DNA of 64,000 nt. Origin: Limnephilus marmoratus. Lineage: Eukaryota > Arthropoda > Insecta > Trichoptera > Limnephilidae. The stretch is from the NCBI GenBank assembly GCA_917880885.1, contig OU862913.1:3968001-4032000 (forward strand), given 5' to 3'. The notes beneath the pieces are model-generated. The model did not search any database. It saw only the letters and a list, made by a program, of their open reading frames with translations, and had not been told where the DNA came from. This document shows positions 1 to 11,112 of this stretch, piece by piece. Made by a program: the position numbers and the translations under genes. How positions within the stretch are numbered: the first letter of the stretch is position 1; the number at the start of each line of letters is the position of its first letter.

Positions 1-444
1 AAAACATCATGGACTACGATTGCACAGAAATGTGTAGAAAAATATAACGAAACAGAACACACAGTCACCAAGTTTGCTCCAAAATACCTCTTGGAAGGCG
101 AAAATGTGAATATTCTACCACTTGAATTGAAATCAAGACATACAAGTGAAGACCTGAAAAGAGATAAGGAACTAGCTCTTAAGAACACAATAAAATCACA
201 CAACTATAATAAAAAAATATTCGACATACACAGGGAAGAATATAAATTGGAAGTGGGAGACAGAGTCTACGTGGAAAACGGAAATCGACTAAATAGGAAG
301 AAATTGGAGGAATTGCGGATTGGACCATACAAAATTCTAAAGAAGGTCTCAAATTCAATCTATGAAGTTGATACCGGACACAGGAAAGCAGAATCAAACC
401 TCTACCACATTACAAGACTGTGTCCAGTGTTTGCTAGTAAATGA
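1..444 (+). pseudogene. Ty3/gypsy pol, integrase C-terminal remnant (cut by window edge)
   Basis: The frame is open from base 1 to a stop at 442-444. It matches the last ~145 residues of the gypsy polyprotein that ends at 37037: shared strings include NETEHTVT, LNRKKL and ELRIGPY. It covers the end of the integrase core and the C-terminal chromodomain-like region, which bind and join cDNA to the target. A polypurine tract (about 483-493) and an LTR follow, so this is the 3' end of an element lying mostly outside the window. No stop lies inside this piece. Family assignment is secure because a second copy is present; whether the whole element is intact cannot be seen. Confidence 0.85.
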
Positions 445-493
445 ACAATTGCATGCATTCTCTTTTGCAATTGTTTCTCCCTAGGGGGGGAGA

Positions 494-936
494 TGTAAAG
501 AAAACCACTTATGAGTGCTTTCCTTAAGATTGTATTCACTGAGTAAGTACTGAGTAAGTACTGAGCTAGTTGGTGGCCCACTAGATATAAAACAAATGAA
601 TCAAGTTAGGAAAATATAACTGTCAGAATTATTGGATTAACAATTCCTGAAAATATTATCTTATTTTATTTATTATTTATTAAAGAAACCTGAAATAAGG
701 GCTTTAAATGTTGTTTCTTTTAATATAATGAATAAAAAATCACTTTGTTTATACCACTATTTTTAATACAATAGTAACATTGTTGTTTCTTTTGTTTTTA
801 TAGGTAAGTGAATCTTTTGTTAACCGATAATATAATTTTTAAGAGTTGTAAATACGTATTATTAATAAATCTTTTGTTTTTATAGAGAAACGCAATTACG
901 CCTTTGTTTTATTCAAGAATATAAAAAATCATTATA
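494..936 (+). repeat. 3' LTR of the first gypsy element
   Basis: Starts TGTAAAG directly after a G-rich polypurine tract and ends ATTATA. Both ends and the ~440-bp length match the LTRs at 32361-32800 and 37074-37513, but the interior is clearly diverged, so this is a related subfamily. The right end abuts the truncated LINE on the minus strand, so the element probably inserted into that LINE. Confidence 0.75.
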
Positions 937-1043
937 TATATATATTAATTTTCTGATTTTGTTTACTACTTGACATATTTGTTCCTTCCATTTCAGATTT
1001 TTGTCGATAATTACTCCGAGATATTTAATTTTATTTGTTGTTT

Positions 1044-3419
1044 TTAATATTGTACAGTTTGATTTGCAATATTTTGGCTATGAATTTTAGTATTATCGTG
1101 TATGACAATGTTAAAATTTTTGGAAGCATCGTTTGGATGGATTGCAAATGGAATTACAAATGTCTTTTCACTATTTAGTGATAGTAAATTAGTGTCGAAA
1201 AAATTCTTAAGCGTGTTGATGTCTTCTGTGGCCTTTAATTCTACATTTTCCCAAGTCTTTTCACTTATTATTAATACTGTATCGTCGGCGTATGATGTAA
1301 TTTGACCATTTAAATGTTGAAAAAAAATATCATTTACATATATGGTAAAAAAAATTGGTCTAAGCACTGTACCTTGCGGGATTCCAAAGCTTGAAATCTC
1401 TTGATCACTATTAACATGATTGATTTTTACCACTTGAGGGCGGTTTTTTAAGTAGTTTGTGATCCATTTAATCGCGTTGCCTTTTATGCCAATATCATTT
1501 AATTTTTTTAATAGCATCTCATGGGATATGCTATCGAATGCCTTTCTGAGGTCAATAAATATGCCCGCACATTTTTTACCTTTATCTAATGTTTCGTAAA
1601 TGTATGAAGTTACGTTAGCAATTGCATCTTGTGTGCTGAGTGATTTAATAAAACCAAACTGGTTTTTGTGTAGTATTTTATTACTATCTAGGAAATTTAC
1701 CAATTGTTTTTTTACTATTTTTTCAAAGATCTTTCCTATGTTAGAAATTAGACAAATTGGGCGATAATTCGTTACTTGGTGTGGATCACCAGATTTGTAA
1801 ATAGGTGAGATTATTGTGTTTTTGTAGTTCATTGGAAATATTCCTTTCGTTAAACTCAAGTTTATTAAATGAGTGATGGGTTTTATTAAGTAAGATTTCA
1901 TAGATTTTTACATGTGTGCCGTAATAGAATCAAAACCGGGAGATGAACCTCCTTTCATATTTTCTATTATTTTTAAAATTTCACATTCTGTTGTTATTTC
2001 AAATTTTGAAAGTATATTACGTTTCTGTAGATTTTTATTTTTATGTTTTTCTGGGTTAGAAGGTTTATGAATATTTTTCGCAAGATTTTTTCCAACATTT
2101 GCAAAGAAGGAATTAAATATGTTTGCACATTGTTTAGGCTGTAAATTGGCATCTATAATTTTTTTATCATGTTCGATGTATTTAATATTTTGTGTCTTTT
2201 TTGTATTGTCTATGGCCAAATTCACAGTTTTCCACATTTGTTTATGGTTATTTTCTGAAGATAATATTTTATTTTTAAAGAACTCTTCCTTACTTTTTTT
2301 AATATAAGATGTTAATTTATTTTTATATTTTTTATAAAAAATATATGCTTTGTCATCATGGGGATTTTTTAAAGTTGTTTTATAAAGTTTTTCTTTGTTT
2401 CTGATAGATATTATAAGTCCTTTGGTAATCCAAGGTTTTAAACATTTTAATTTTGATTTTATATGTATTATTATTTCAGTTGTCGAATTTTTAATGTGTT
2501 GTGACAGGATTTTTTCAAAGTTAGTCGCACAGATTTCGGTATCATCACTCTTTAAAACATTGTTCCAATCTTCCATTTTTAGTTTTTCAGAGAGAATAGT
2601 CATGTCTATTGTTGATTTTTTGGGTACAAAATAATGTTTTTTATGTTTAATATTATTATTATACAGAAGTAAGCATGAATGATGATCAGTTATGTTAGTT
2701 TTCCAAACAATTGATTTTAGTTTGTGAAGATCTTTAATGTTTACGTTTGTCCAAATGTGATCTAAACAAGATGGAGTATGTTCTTTTATTTTTCTAGTAT
2801 TTTTATTTATGCAAGATATGAAATTTTGTTCAGTCATACAATTGATGTATTCAGTTTTGTTACAATTTTCTATTTTTTCATTAATGTTCACATTAAAATC
2901 ACCCACCACGAAGCAGAGTTTATTTTTTAATTTTAATAATATGTATTTGAGGTCATTAATAAACGTAATAATACTCGAGCCATGCGTTCTATAGATAGCT
3001 ATGAAATGATATATTGATTTGCCGAGTTTGAAATGTACTTCGATGCAGTTTACCAAATGTATTGGGTGTTCTATAATGTTAACAATACTAAATTTATTAT
3101 TTGCAAATATTATTATTCACGAATTTTTGTTGATATCTACTTTGGTAGAAATATAATTGTACTCCGGTAAGTGATAAGACGGTGACTCAGCGTTTGTAAA
3201 TGTTTCAGTTAACACTATGAAGTCCGGCTTTTTGATTAAATTATTTATTTTTAGAATTAGTTCATCTAAATTTTTCTGAATGCTACGGATGTTTATGTGC
3301 ATAATAATAATATCATTGATGTTTTTAGAAATAATTTTGTTACATGAATCAGTACAAATACATTCATATTCTTGAATTTTAATATTTAATTCTAATTCGC
3401 TTTTTAAGAAATCATCCAT
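1044..3419 (-). pseudogene. LINE copy 1 ORF2: endonuclease plus reverse transcriptase, two nonsense codons
   Basis: The enzyme would nick target DNA and copy element RNA by target-primed reverse transcription. One frame runs from ATG at 3419 to 1044, broken only by TGA at 3119-3117 and TAA at 1910-1908, with a frameshift after 1044. The N-terminal third is an APE-type endonuclease (HINIRS, GDFNVN, CLDHIWTN, TDHH). The C-terminal half is RT with FIDLRKAFD, the loop GIPQGTVLRP (an R where G is usual) and catalytic YADDTVLI. The first 100 residues align without gaps to the ORF2 at 59264 at about 73% identity by my count. So few lesions suggest fairly recent inactivation. Confidence 0.85.
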
Positions 3420-3456
3420 TTAATTAATGTATTTTGCAAAATTATATATAATTTTC

Positions 3457-4037
3457 TTATTCAATGTCGTAGTTTATTATTTCTTTGGCTAATTTAAGCA
3501 TGTAAGAACGGAACTTACATGTTTCGCTGTTTGTTCGGTGGTCTATTTCATTCATTTTACTGTTGAAGGAGTTTATTTCTTTCTTCTTGTTAGCTGAGTG
3601 ACAGTTAGCGCATTTGGGCGGTAGTTCCAGGGATTTACACTCGGAGATGGGATGATCTTCTGAACAGTGCTTGCATGTTGGTTTATTCATTTTATTGTAG
3701 CATTTTTGTGCTGTGTGTCCGAATCTTTGACAATGGAAACATTGGGTAAGAACGTTACAATCGGTTACATAGATTCTCATGAATCCTAGATGAATTTTTT
3801 TTCTATTTATAAGATGTAGTCTCAATTCTGGATTTGTTTGGAGAATTAAGTTTTTGCTGTTAGTTTTTTGTTCGTAATGATGGCTTTAACTTGTAATATA
3901 TTTTTATCTTGGTATTTTTCACATATCATTTTGATGTCGTTGTTTTGTTCAATTGTGTCTTCTAAGAACACAATTATGGTTTTAATTAAGAGTGAATCTG
4001 TTCGCGAGTTATCAGCTTTAATAAGTATTACTCTCAT
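3457..4037 (-). pseudogene. LINE copy 1 ORF1: zinc-knuckle nucleic-acid-binding protein, frameshifted
   Basis: Two frames (4037-3846 and 3825-3457) together resemble the C-terminal half of a Jockey-type ORF1, the RNA-binding partner of the RT. The second frame carries three cysteine knuckles: CFHCQRFGHTAQKC, CKHCSEDHPISEC, and a longer PPKCANC...H...C. The N-terminal half is truncated near 4040-4090, and a frameshift lies near 3830. It ends 37 bp before the ORF2 ATG. This ORF1 type is unlike the coiled-coil ORF1 of LINE copy 2. Confidence 0.75.
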
Positions 4038-4099
4038 AATATGCGTACGGTTTTCCTACGAATTGCGAAATCTACAGTTAAAAAAAATAAATTATTGAT

Positions 4100-4820
4100 A
4101 TTTTTAATAAATAATAAAAAAAAGTTTGATTCGTACACCAAAGTATTGTAGAACATTTTCAAATAATGATTTTAAATGGTTTAAATTTTTCCAAAATAAT
4201 ATTATTAGGTATTTATTATGAAAATTTGCCGCCCCCTTTAAAAGTGCCGCCCAGGGCGGGCCGTCCCCCCCCCCCCCCCCCCCTCCCTTCCGCACCGACC
4301 GCTATGCCACTGGGATAAACTAACTAAACTAATTGCTGCACATTTGTTAGAAAAGTTTTATTTAAAAAAAAATTAAGTTAGTTTTAAATTTTACTAACAA
4401 GTAGATATGTGTCGAAATAGGTACTTAGCAGAAAATACTTAAAAAACTAAGTTACAAATGTACATAAAAAATAAAACTTCAAAACAAAATAATAATAAAT
4501 GTTTAATTGTCGTCGTTTTTTTGTTACCAGTAGAGATAATAATATCCTCAATGGGATCCGCGTTTAGGATTTCATTCTGGATTTCAAGAATAATATGAAG
4601 TAATTATAAATTCATAAAATAGTGCCTTAGAAAAATGATTGTAAAATAAATTATATTGTGTTTTTTTAACGCAGTGCAGTTTATCGTTTGCTTCTAAATA
4701 TTTTTCCCGTTTAGATTTAACTTACTATGCCGCAGGGGTAGGCAGAGAGGATAGGCCGTTATACAAAATTGTCTCGGCGCACACTTCTTGCCACATTAAT
4801 TTCTTACAACATGTCTAATA
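4100..4820. other. Intergenic AT-rich stretch with a poly-C transposon end
   Basis: No coding frame is supported. At about 4230-4315 there is a GCCGCCC...CCGTC(C)n block ending CTATGCCACTG. That resembles the CAGTGGCG...CGCCACTG ends of hAT-like elements seen at 5174, 18637 and 22296. The other end and a target duplication were not found. The rest is simple AT-rich DNA. Confidence 0.5.
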
Positions 4821-5086
4821 CCTACAATACACGATATCTTTTTTCAGCCCGATTCCCATACAGATACCAAAGAAAAAAATTTCGCTTGCCGCGATCGCTA
4901 TTTTCATATCTACGATTTCAATTGGCATCACGGCAAACAATACAGGAACCATATTGTTTGCTATGATGCCAACTGAAATCGTAGATATGAAAATTGATAT
5001 GAAAATAGCGATCGCGTAAAGCAAAAATTTATGCCTTTGGTCACTATACGGGAATCGGCCTGAAAATATATATCGTGTATTGTAGG
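4821..5086. mobile_element. Palindromic (foldback/MITE-like) element
   Basis: A near-complete palindrome. The left arm begins CCTACAATACACGATAT at 4821 and the right arm ends ATATCGTGTATTGTAGG at 5086. Arms of about 125-135 bp flank a spacer of roughly 11 bp near 4950. Both strands hold short mirror-image open frames, which are artefacts of the palindrome. Confidence 0.75.
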
Positions 5087-5173
5087 CTATACTCTTGACA
5101 TGATCCGACCTAAGTATTTGTTTTTTTACATTAGCCGCACACAAGAAGTTCAGAGGAAAAATATTCCTCAGGC

Positions 5174-5245
5174 AGTGGCGTAGCTACGCCATAGGTGGCT
5201 AGCATAGGTGGCACCCGGGGCGGTCCACCCCCCTCGCTACGTCGC
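5174..5245 (+). mobile_element. hAT-like terminus (CAGTGGCGTAGC...)
   Basis: Begins CAGTGGCGTAGC and runs into GTGGCACCCGGGGCGG, similar to the block at 18637 and inverse to the ends near 4310 and 22296. The partner end and target duplication were not identified, so this is an orphan end. Confidence 0.45.
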
Positions 5246-5318
5246 TGTCCTAAGGGCCTATAACATTTTTGGGGATACTGTGTATAGTGATCCTTTTAAG
5301 GGAAGGAGAAGAACTCCT

Positions 5319-5356
5319 CTCTCTGCCTTGCACCCACTGCGATGCAAGGCAGAGAG
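5319..5356. repeat. Perfect hairpin, 14-bp arms
   Basis: CTCTCTGCCTTGCA (5319-5332) pairs exactly with TGCAAGGCAGAGAG (5343-5356) around a 10-nt loop. It lies between the hAT-like end and a copy of the ~150-bp dispersed repeat. Function unknown. Confidence 0.8.
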
Positions 5357-5441
5357 AATCCGGCTGGAGAGATCTAGTTTAGGACTCCTGATCCGGCTCG
5401 CCAGGAAGTAGTTGGGCAAAAACATTCGCCGCCGAGACCTG

Positions 5442-5585
5442 GACAAACCTCGCCCAATGAACATGAACATTCCTACTAAGTCATCAAATGCAGCGAACCT
5501 CTTGATGTGACCTACAGCAAGGGGGTCGGTTATCTAAAAAATGGTTCCAGTGGCGGCGGTACCCAAACCTGCCTCCAAAATTTGA
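5442..5585 (+). repeat. Dispersed ~150-bp repeat, copy 1
   Basis: Shares the order ACAAACCTC..CCAATGAAC...GGTTATC...GGTTCC...GCGGTACCCA...CCTCC with copies at 8751, 18221 and 54689 (the last inverted). This is the most diverged copy. It has no coding capacity and may be SINE- or MITE-derived; no boundary duplication was found. Confidence 0.7.
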
Positions 5586-5761
5586 TCCTGTTATTCACAC
5601 TTACATTCACTATTCACATTCACGTCAGATATTTTCCTTACACATGTGTGAGTACTGCGTACTCACTGTCGTACGTTTGTATCAGCATTCCATTTCCAAA
5701 ACAAGAAACTGTTCTGACTGCATCCATCTGAAACACCTTTGTGATAAGCAAAACAACTTAC

Positions 5762-5962
5762 TAGTTGGCTGAACACTCTCCGCATACTGCAAACATTCCT
5801 TCTTCACATCCGTGTGATGGATTTCCATATCCGTGTAGGGCATTTCACCTGAGCCTTCTTCCTGCGACCATGGTTCAGTCTTGATGGAAACACTCTCTGA
5901 GTTGGGAAGATCCATGGCACTGCTGTGATAGCGCCCTGTTATTTGATGGTAATTGGTTGCAG
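5762..5962 (-). pseudogene. Orphan N-terminal exon of the KKEC zinc-finger family
   Basis: Minus strand: acceptor TTTTTAG before 5962, a 5' leader, ATG at 5915 in a strong GCCATGG context, then 154 coding bases to a GTAAGT donor after 5762 (phase 1). The ~51 residues begin MDLPNSESVSIKTEP, run through an acidic patch (EEGSGEMPYTDMEI) and end with DVKKECLQYAES. The same module, donor phase and leader occur at 31956-32163. No finger array lies downstream between 5.7 and 4.1 kb, so this is a lone exon: a decayed copy, or part of a gene reaching beyond the window. Confidence 0.6.
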
Positions 5963-5984
5963 CTAAAAACAAATAAGGCTGCAT

Positions 5985-7540
5985 GTAACAAAACCGTTAT
6001 TTAAACATCGTAAATATTGCAACTATAATTCTCCCACTTCTGTCAATAAAATAAATGATCTTGCGATTTTAATTCCATTCCGAATTAAATTTTCTTTCAC
6101 ACATCGACACAATAATTTATGTGCAATTCAACAATAACAAGTGAAGGCTTATAAATGATTGGCTGCACTCCATTTCCAGTGACTTAAGATTATCGACGTT
6201 AAACATTCTGTGCTCTCATTTAGTTCGAAGTCAAGTGGGATATAATTCTTCTATTTGGTCTCCTACTTTAAAATCCTCTATGAAAAATTTATATCGAAAA
6301 TATTCGATATAAATGTTTAACCGATTTTAACAATAAACCGGGTCTACAAATATAAATTATGTATAACAATTAATTATTTGACGAAAGAATTAAAATTATT
6401 GAAGCCCTCATGGAATACTTAATTCCAACGAATATAAAATTAATTACAATATTGTAGGCAACGCTGTTTTTACTTAGCCCAATTGCCTTTAATATACCAA
6501 CGAGAAGAGCTCCATTCAAAATTATAATTAATTTTATCGATAATATCAGAACGGAGTCATTTAGATACTCGCTTGTACCTAGAGTATATGCAGTTGGTAA
6601 TACTGTGAGATTTACGACAAGATGTGTTCAATTGTGCGTATTGTAGGCACAAGAACTCAGTATCGCACTGGTAAAATATCACAATTCAGAATTGAAACAT
6701 TGCTTAGGGGTAAAAAGGGATTTCAAATTGACCAGAAATTAAAAATAAACTTCTTCCTCTTCTTTCCTTTAGGGGCAGTCAGAGGGGTACAAAAAAGCTA
6801 AACCTAGGCGATTTAAGCGTCATCGAGGTATCTTTTTTAAAGAAAGAACGCTACAGAAATTATCAATTTATCATTAACTGTAGCACTATGTAATAAACTG
6901 CCACCTGCATCAATGAAACGACAAAAGAACGACCGTTCAGTTATTGAATTGACAGAAACAAACAATACTTGCTTCACAAATGGGACATACAGAAACTATC
7001 GATAAACGATACGCTTTCCGTTAAAGTAAGTCATTCGTGTATTTAGCGCACTGCGTTCAGAACTGTCAATTTGACACTGGTGTAGTTTTGTGTGGGTTAA
7101 AAGAGCCATCTGCCGAGCTATTCTCTAAAAATTGTGAGGTGAGATGAACTCACGTGAAATGGGCTGTCAGATTTGTGCATAGATTTGTGCAATTTTCTAT
7201 GGTTGTCAAAACGTCAATTGCCTTTTCAATGTTAACTTCACCGGTTTTAAGTAGTTTAAAATACGAAATACTGTAAGAATGCATGATTATTTATCCACTA
7301 ATGTATGTTTAAAGTTGTATACCAAGGATTTGACGTTTACAAAATTTCGTTTCAATTCAAATTCGCATGAATTAGGTAGTTTGTCAAAATTAACCTAAAA
7401 ATCAATTTTTTTGTACGTAAATAGTTGTTTCTTCTACTAATTTTTGAAATGAAGTGTAATTTCCATAATCTTTGCCTAAAAGTGCGGCGGTTAGCGGTTT
7501 TTTCGTCCCCAAATATTCAATTGTTCTACAGATGTAGATT
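5985..7540. other. Unassigned intergenic DNA
   Basis: About 1.5 kb with no supported gene, RNA or repeat family. It is AT-rich, with stops in all frames. From 7540 it passes into T-rich and then dinucleotide sequence. Confidence 0.6.
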
Positions 7541-7769
7541 TTTTATTTATTTATTTTTTTTTTTATTTCATACAATTTTTGAAAATACACTTTTATGTTT
7601 TTTTCTTGATTACCATACTAGGCTAATGCCCGTGTTAAGGTAATCATACATGATATAAATTATACAATGTGTGAACTAGAACAAAATATAGGTTTGAAAT
7701 AGAAATTATAAGATATTAGAAACAAGTGAAAGAAAAAAGATAAAAATATTTAAGGTAAAATATAACAAG

Positions 7770-7812
7770 ATATATGTATACGTATGCACATACAAATATA
7801 TACCAAACACAC

Positions 7813-7846
<34 letters not shown>

Positions 7847-7930
7847 ATACACTTACATACACATACACATATATACATATATATATATAAAAATATATAT
7901 AAAAATATATATTATAATTCTAAAAAAATA
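7770..7930. repeat. Microsatellite tract (TA / CATA-rich)
   Basis: Alternating TA, ACATA and TATA units from about 7770 to 7930, compound and imperfect. Confidence 0.8.
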
Positions 7931-8047
7931 TGTTAAATAGTTTTTCACACACGCTGCTCCACCTTTTTTACACGAGCATGCTCTAAAAAAAGGTGAATCA
8001 CGTTATATAAAAAAAAAATTATCTGAAAAATGTAATGTCATTATTGT

Positions 8048-8735
8048 ATGTACAAAAAAAAAATTAAAAAAAAAAAAAAAAATATGCAGCAAAGCTTTAA
8101 GAATGCTAGGATTTGTGCTAAGCATTGCTGGAGTGTCTGGAGTTTCTTGGTAAGCAATTCCAGACACTTTTGCAGCTCAGCCGCGATTCGTTTGCTATAC
8201 TATAGTTTATTACGTAGCATTTTGGAAAGTGGTTCAGTAATATGGGGACCAGTGGATTTAACATACTCTCAAATGATTGAGAAAGTGCAAAAGAAGTTTC
8301 TGAGATATTTATATCTTAGAGACTTCAGATATTATTCCTGGTTATATCCATCAGCCTTTTTGTCCGGCATGCTGGGTATTAATAGCCTCGCCGAAAGAAG
8401 GAAAACTGCTTTGCTGACAACATCATATAAAATTTTAAACGGTAACATCTTTATTCCCGATATATTACAAACATTTGAGTTTTATGTCCCCGACAACTTC
8501 ACAAGAGCGCGCAGACATAGAACTTTTGTTGTTCCGAGATGCAGAACTAACTTACCCTTAGTAATGCCGCTCAGAAAAATGATTCTGTTACAAAATTTCC
8601 TGTCCCCTGATATAGATATTTTTAAACTAAATATTCATCAATTCAAAAACGCTATTATTACTTAATAAAATAAAATGTATGTTTATTATTGGTTATGTAT
8701 AACTGTAAATGTGCATTTAAAAAAATAAATAAATA
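8048..8735 (+). mobile_element. LINE 3'-end fragment (RT C-terminus and tail)
   Basis: An open frame to 8665 encodes the C-terminal region that follows RT in Jockey/I-type LINEs: LYYSLLRSILESGSVIWGP, then a long region of the 'KVQKKFLRYLY' kind. It ends with a short 3' UTR and an (AAATA)n tail at about 8718-8742. Nothing of the catalytic RT remains, so it is 5'-truncated. The A-rich run at 8054-8086, translated as a lysine stretch, is not part of the protein. Confidence 0.75.
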
Positions 8736-8750
8736 AATAAAAGATAAGGT

Positions 8751-8900
8751 CTCCCTCACTAAACCTCACCCAATGAACCCGGACACCCCTGCTAAGTCAT
8801 TAAACGTAACGAACCGCTTGGAGTGTTCTATGGCAGAGGTGTTGGTTATCCAATAAATGGTTCCCGGAGCAGCGGTACCCATATTCGCCTCCCAATTTGA
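8751..8900 (+). repeat. Dispersed ~150-bp repeat, copy 2
   Basis: Same family as 5442, 18221 and 54689. It directly follows the LINE tail at about 8740. Contains AACCTCACCCAATGAACCC, GGTGTTGGTTATCCAATA and GCGGTACCCAT. Confidence 0.8.
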
Positions 8901-8904
8901 AAAA

Positions 8905-9714
8905 AGTGATCAGCCGTCAAAATGACGGTCGTGGTCTTTATAGGTATGGAGCAGTACCCGGTCTTTCTAGTGTTAATGCAGAATAAACGAAAATATCAAC
9001 ATACTTGAATTATTTCCAAGCCTTCTGACTGAGGAATTATTAAATAATTTGTTTCCGTTGAATTGACATAAAACAACTCTAGTAGAGTCATATTACAATT
9101 TGGTACAAGGAACTAATTTGTACATAAAAAGTATGAAGTCGCTCATAGTACTTATGCGTAAAATAATTATCGCATTAAAAAAATATATTACAAATTAAAA
9201 CAATAGAATTAAGGAGCAACAAAGAAGTTAAAATAACAACCAAAATTTTATGAATGTGAAAATTTAATTAAAATACAGTAATTTTTTTTTAAGTTCTTTA
9301 TACTAAATAAACTATTAACATTTTAACAATTTCTAAAATTCAATTATAATCTCTTCTGTCATTTATTCAGTTATTTAATTTAATTATAATCTCTTCTATC
9401 ATTTATTCAGTTAATTAATTGTAATTCTATTCTATGCAAACTTTAAAAACTATATTTTTGTCTTGAATCGTTTCAAAATTCAGACTAATAATTACATTCA
9501 ATCAATTTGGGTTTTTTTAGGGTAAGACGTCTAGAATGTCTAGAGTTAAAAGCACCCAATTTTGTAAACAACTAATGTTGTAAAGTTGTCTGAATGTAAT
9601 GACGCCCAAAAGCTTTTAAGCAGAGTCTATAATGCTTGGTACTTTAATATTATATACTCACACGGTGTTTATAAAATTTTGCCTTTAGCGGCCCAATTTT
9701 TAATGGAGTGGTAT
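8905..9714. other. AT-rich intergenic DNA with a short direct repeat
   Basis: No gene seen. At about 9342-9417 a ~38-bp unit (ATAATCTCTTCTGTCATTTA...) is duplicated in tandem with small differences. Confidence 0.6.
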
Positions 9715-10212
9715 TTACGCTTCCAACCGGAACAAGACAGCGGTTTTTCTCTCTACCATGAGAAAGAATGTCAGCATAAATAACTGCATAAGGCAAGTGA
9801 ATGATTCTGTCAAATGGGTAAGCACAATCAACGATGATTTGTGTGAGCAGGAGAAGTTACAATGGGAAATGAAGTTGTTTCCAGTACGGGATAAAATGTG
9901 AAATTTAAATTTCACTTTGGAGTACATGAATCACAGCAGTAGGAACACCGAAAAGGATTTTTATCGTGTATGGATGCGCAAGTGACTTGTTAAACGAGAT
10001 TTTTCCGAGCAGGAGTAGGTACAAAGGGGACATGCAAAAGGTTTTTCTCCAGTGTGGGTACGTAAGTGCTTTGTTAAACATGATTTGTTTGAGCAGGAAT
10101 ATTTACAATGGGCACATGAAACAGGTTTTTCTCGAGTATGGGTGCGTAAGTGCGCCGTTAAATATGAGTTTTTTGAGCAAGAGAAGTTACAATGGCAACA
10201 TGAAAAAGGTTT
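9715..10212 (-). pseudogene. Zinc-finger array tail beyond a premature stop (ZF-A)
   Basis: In the same minus-strand frame as the gene upstream, three further well-formed C2H2 fingers follow the TAA at 10215-10213. They read HCNFSCSKNSYLTAHLRTH, HCKYSCSNKSCLTKHLRTH and LCTYSCSEKSRLTSHLRIH. Degenerate finger remnants continue to about 9715. The stop replaces the Glu of an HTGEKP linker (GAA to TAA), so the ancestral protein was at least three fingers longer. Confidence 0.8.
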
Positions 10213-11069
10213 TTATCCAGTATGGGTACGTAAGTGCAATGTTAAATCAAACTTGCGTGAGTAAGATAACTTACAATGGGGACAAGAAAAAGGTTTTTCT
10301 CCGGTATGGGTACGTAAGTGCCTCGATAAATCTGATTTGCGTGAGCAGGAGTAGCTACAATGGGGACATGAAAAAGGTTTTTCCCCAGTATGGTTGCGTA
10401 AGTGCACCGTTAAATCTGATTTACGTGAGCTGGAATACTTACAATGAGGACATGAGAAAGGTTTATTTCCAGTATGGGAAAAAATGTGCCTTTTCAAACG
10501 TCCAAAATCAGAAGATGAATAGCTGCAGTAAGAACATGAAAAAGGTTTTTCTCCAGTATGGGTGCGTAAGTGCACCGTTAAATATGATTTATTTAAGCAG
10601 GAGAAGTTACAATGGGGACATGAATGAGGTTTTTCTCCAGTATGGGTGCGTAAGTGCACCGTTAAATTTGACTTTTTTGAGCAAGAGAAGTTACAATGGG
10701 AACATGAAAAAGGCTTTTCCCCAGAATGGGTGCGTAAGTGCTCCGTTAAACTTGACGTGTACGAGCAGGAGTAGTTACAATGGGAACATAAAAGAGTCTT
10801 TTCTTCAGGATGCGTCTTAAGGTCCGATATCACTTCTGAAAATAATGACGAATTAGCTCAATGGTTTCTATAATGAAAAATGAACATTATTAAAACAAAT
10901 TTAGACAAATAAATATCTATTTTACCGGAAACCCTTTCAGAGTATTCTAAGCATTCCTTTTTTAAATCTGGCATATCAATGTCTACTTCTTTATAAGGAA
11001 TTTCCTCTTCGTCCTTTTCTTGGGGTTCTGCTTCTACCTTGATGGGAACAGTCTCCAAATTCATGCTAC
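10213..11069 (-). CDS. C2H2 zinc-finger gene ZF-A, two exons, truncated array
   Basis: A likely DNA-binding nuclear protein. Exon 1 is 11069-10926 (acceptor TTTTCCAG, candidate ATG at 11064). The intron is 10925-10836 (90 bp, GTAAAA...TTTTCAG, phase 1), and exon 2 is 10835-10213. Exon 1 encodes an acidic module ending DLKKECLEYSERV. Exon 2 has seven C-x2-C-x12-H-x3-H fingers joined by HTGEKP linkers, giving about 253 residues from the ATG. Sister copies lack an ATG at that position, so translation may really begin in an upstream exon. The array stops at a TAA inside a linker while intact fingers continue downstream, so this could be a truncated functional allele or a young pseudogene. Confidence 0.75.
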
Positions 11070-11112
11070 CTGGAAAAACAAAACAATAATGCGATGAAAA
11101 GGCGTAGGACAT

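Larger units (their letters stand above)
940..4090 (-). mobile_element. LINE copy 1 (APE-type non-LTR retrotransposon, Jockey/CR1-like)
   Basis: Reads on the minus strand: a zinc-knuckle ORF1 (4037-3457), a 37-bp gap, then ORF2 with endonuclease and reverse transcriptase (3419-1044). RT sequence continues in another frame to about 943 (IKYLGVIIDKNLKW motif), where the gypsy LTR begins. The 3' end is therefore missing from this window. The 5' boundary near 4090 is approximate. ORF2 is closely related to LINE copy 2 at 59264, but ORF1 is a different protein. Confidence 0.8.

Noticed and set aside
9966..10820. 284-codon plus-strand open frame
   Set aside because: Antisense shadow of the ZF-A finger array; its YGCVSA-type repeats follow the 84-bp finger period.
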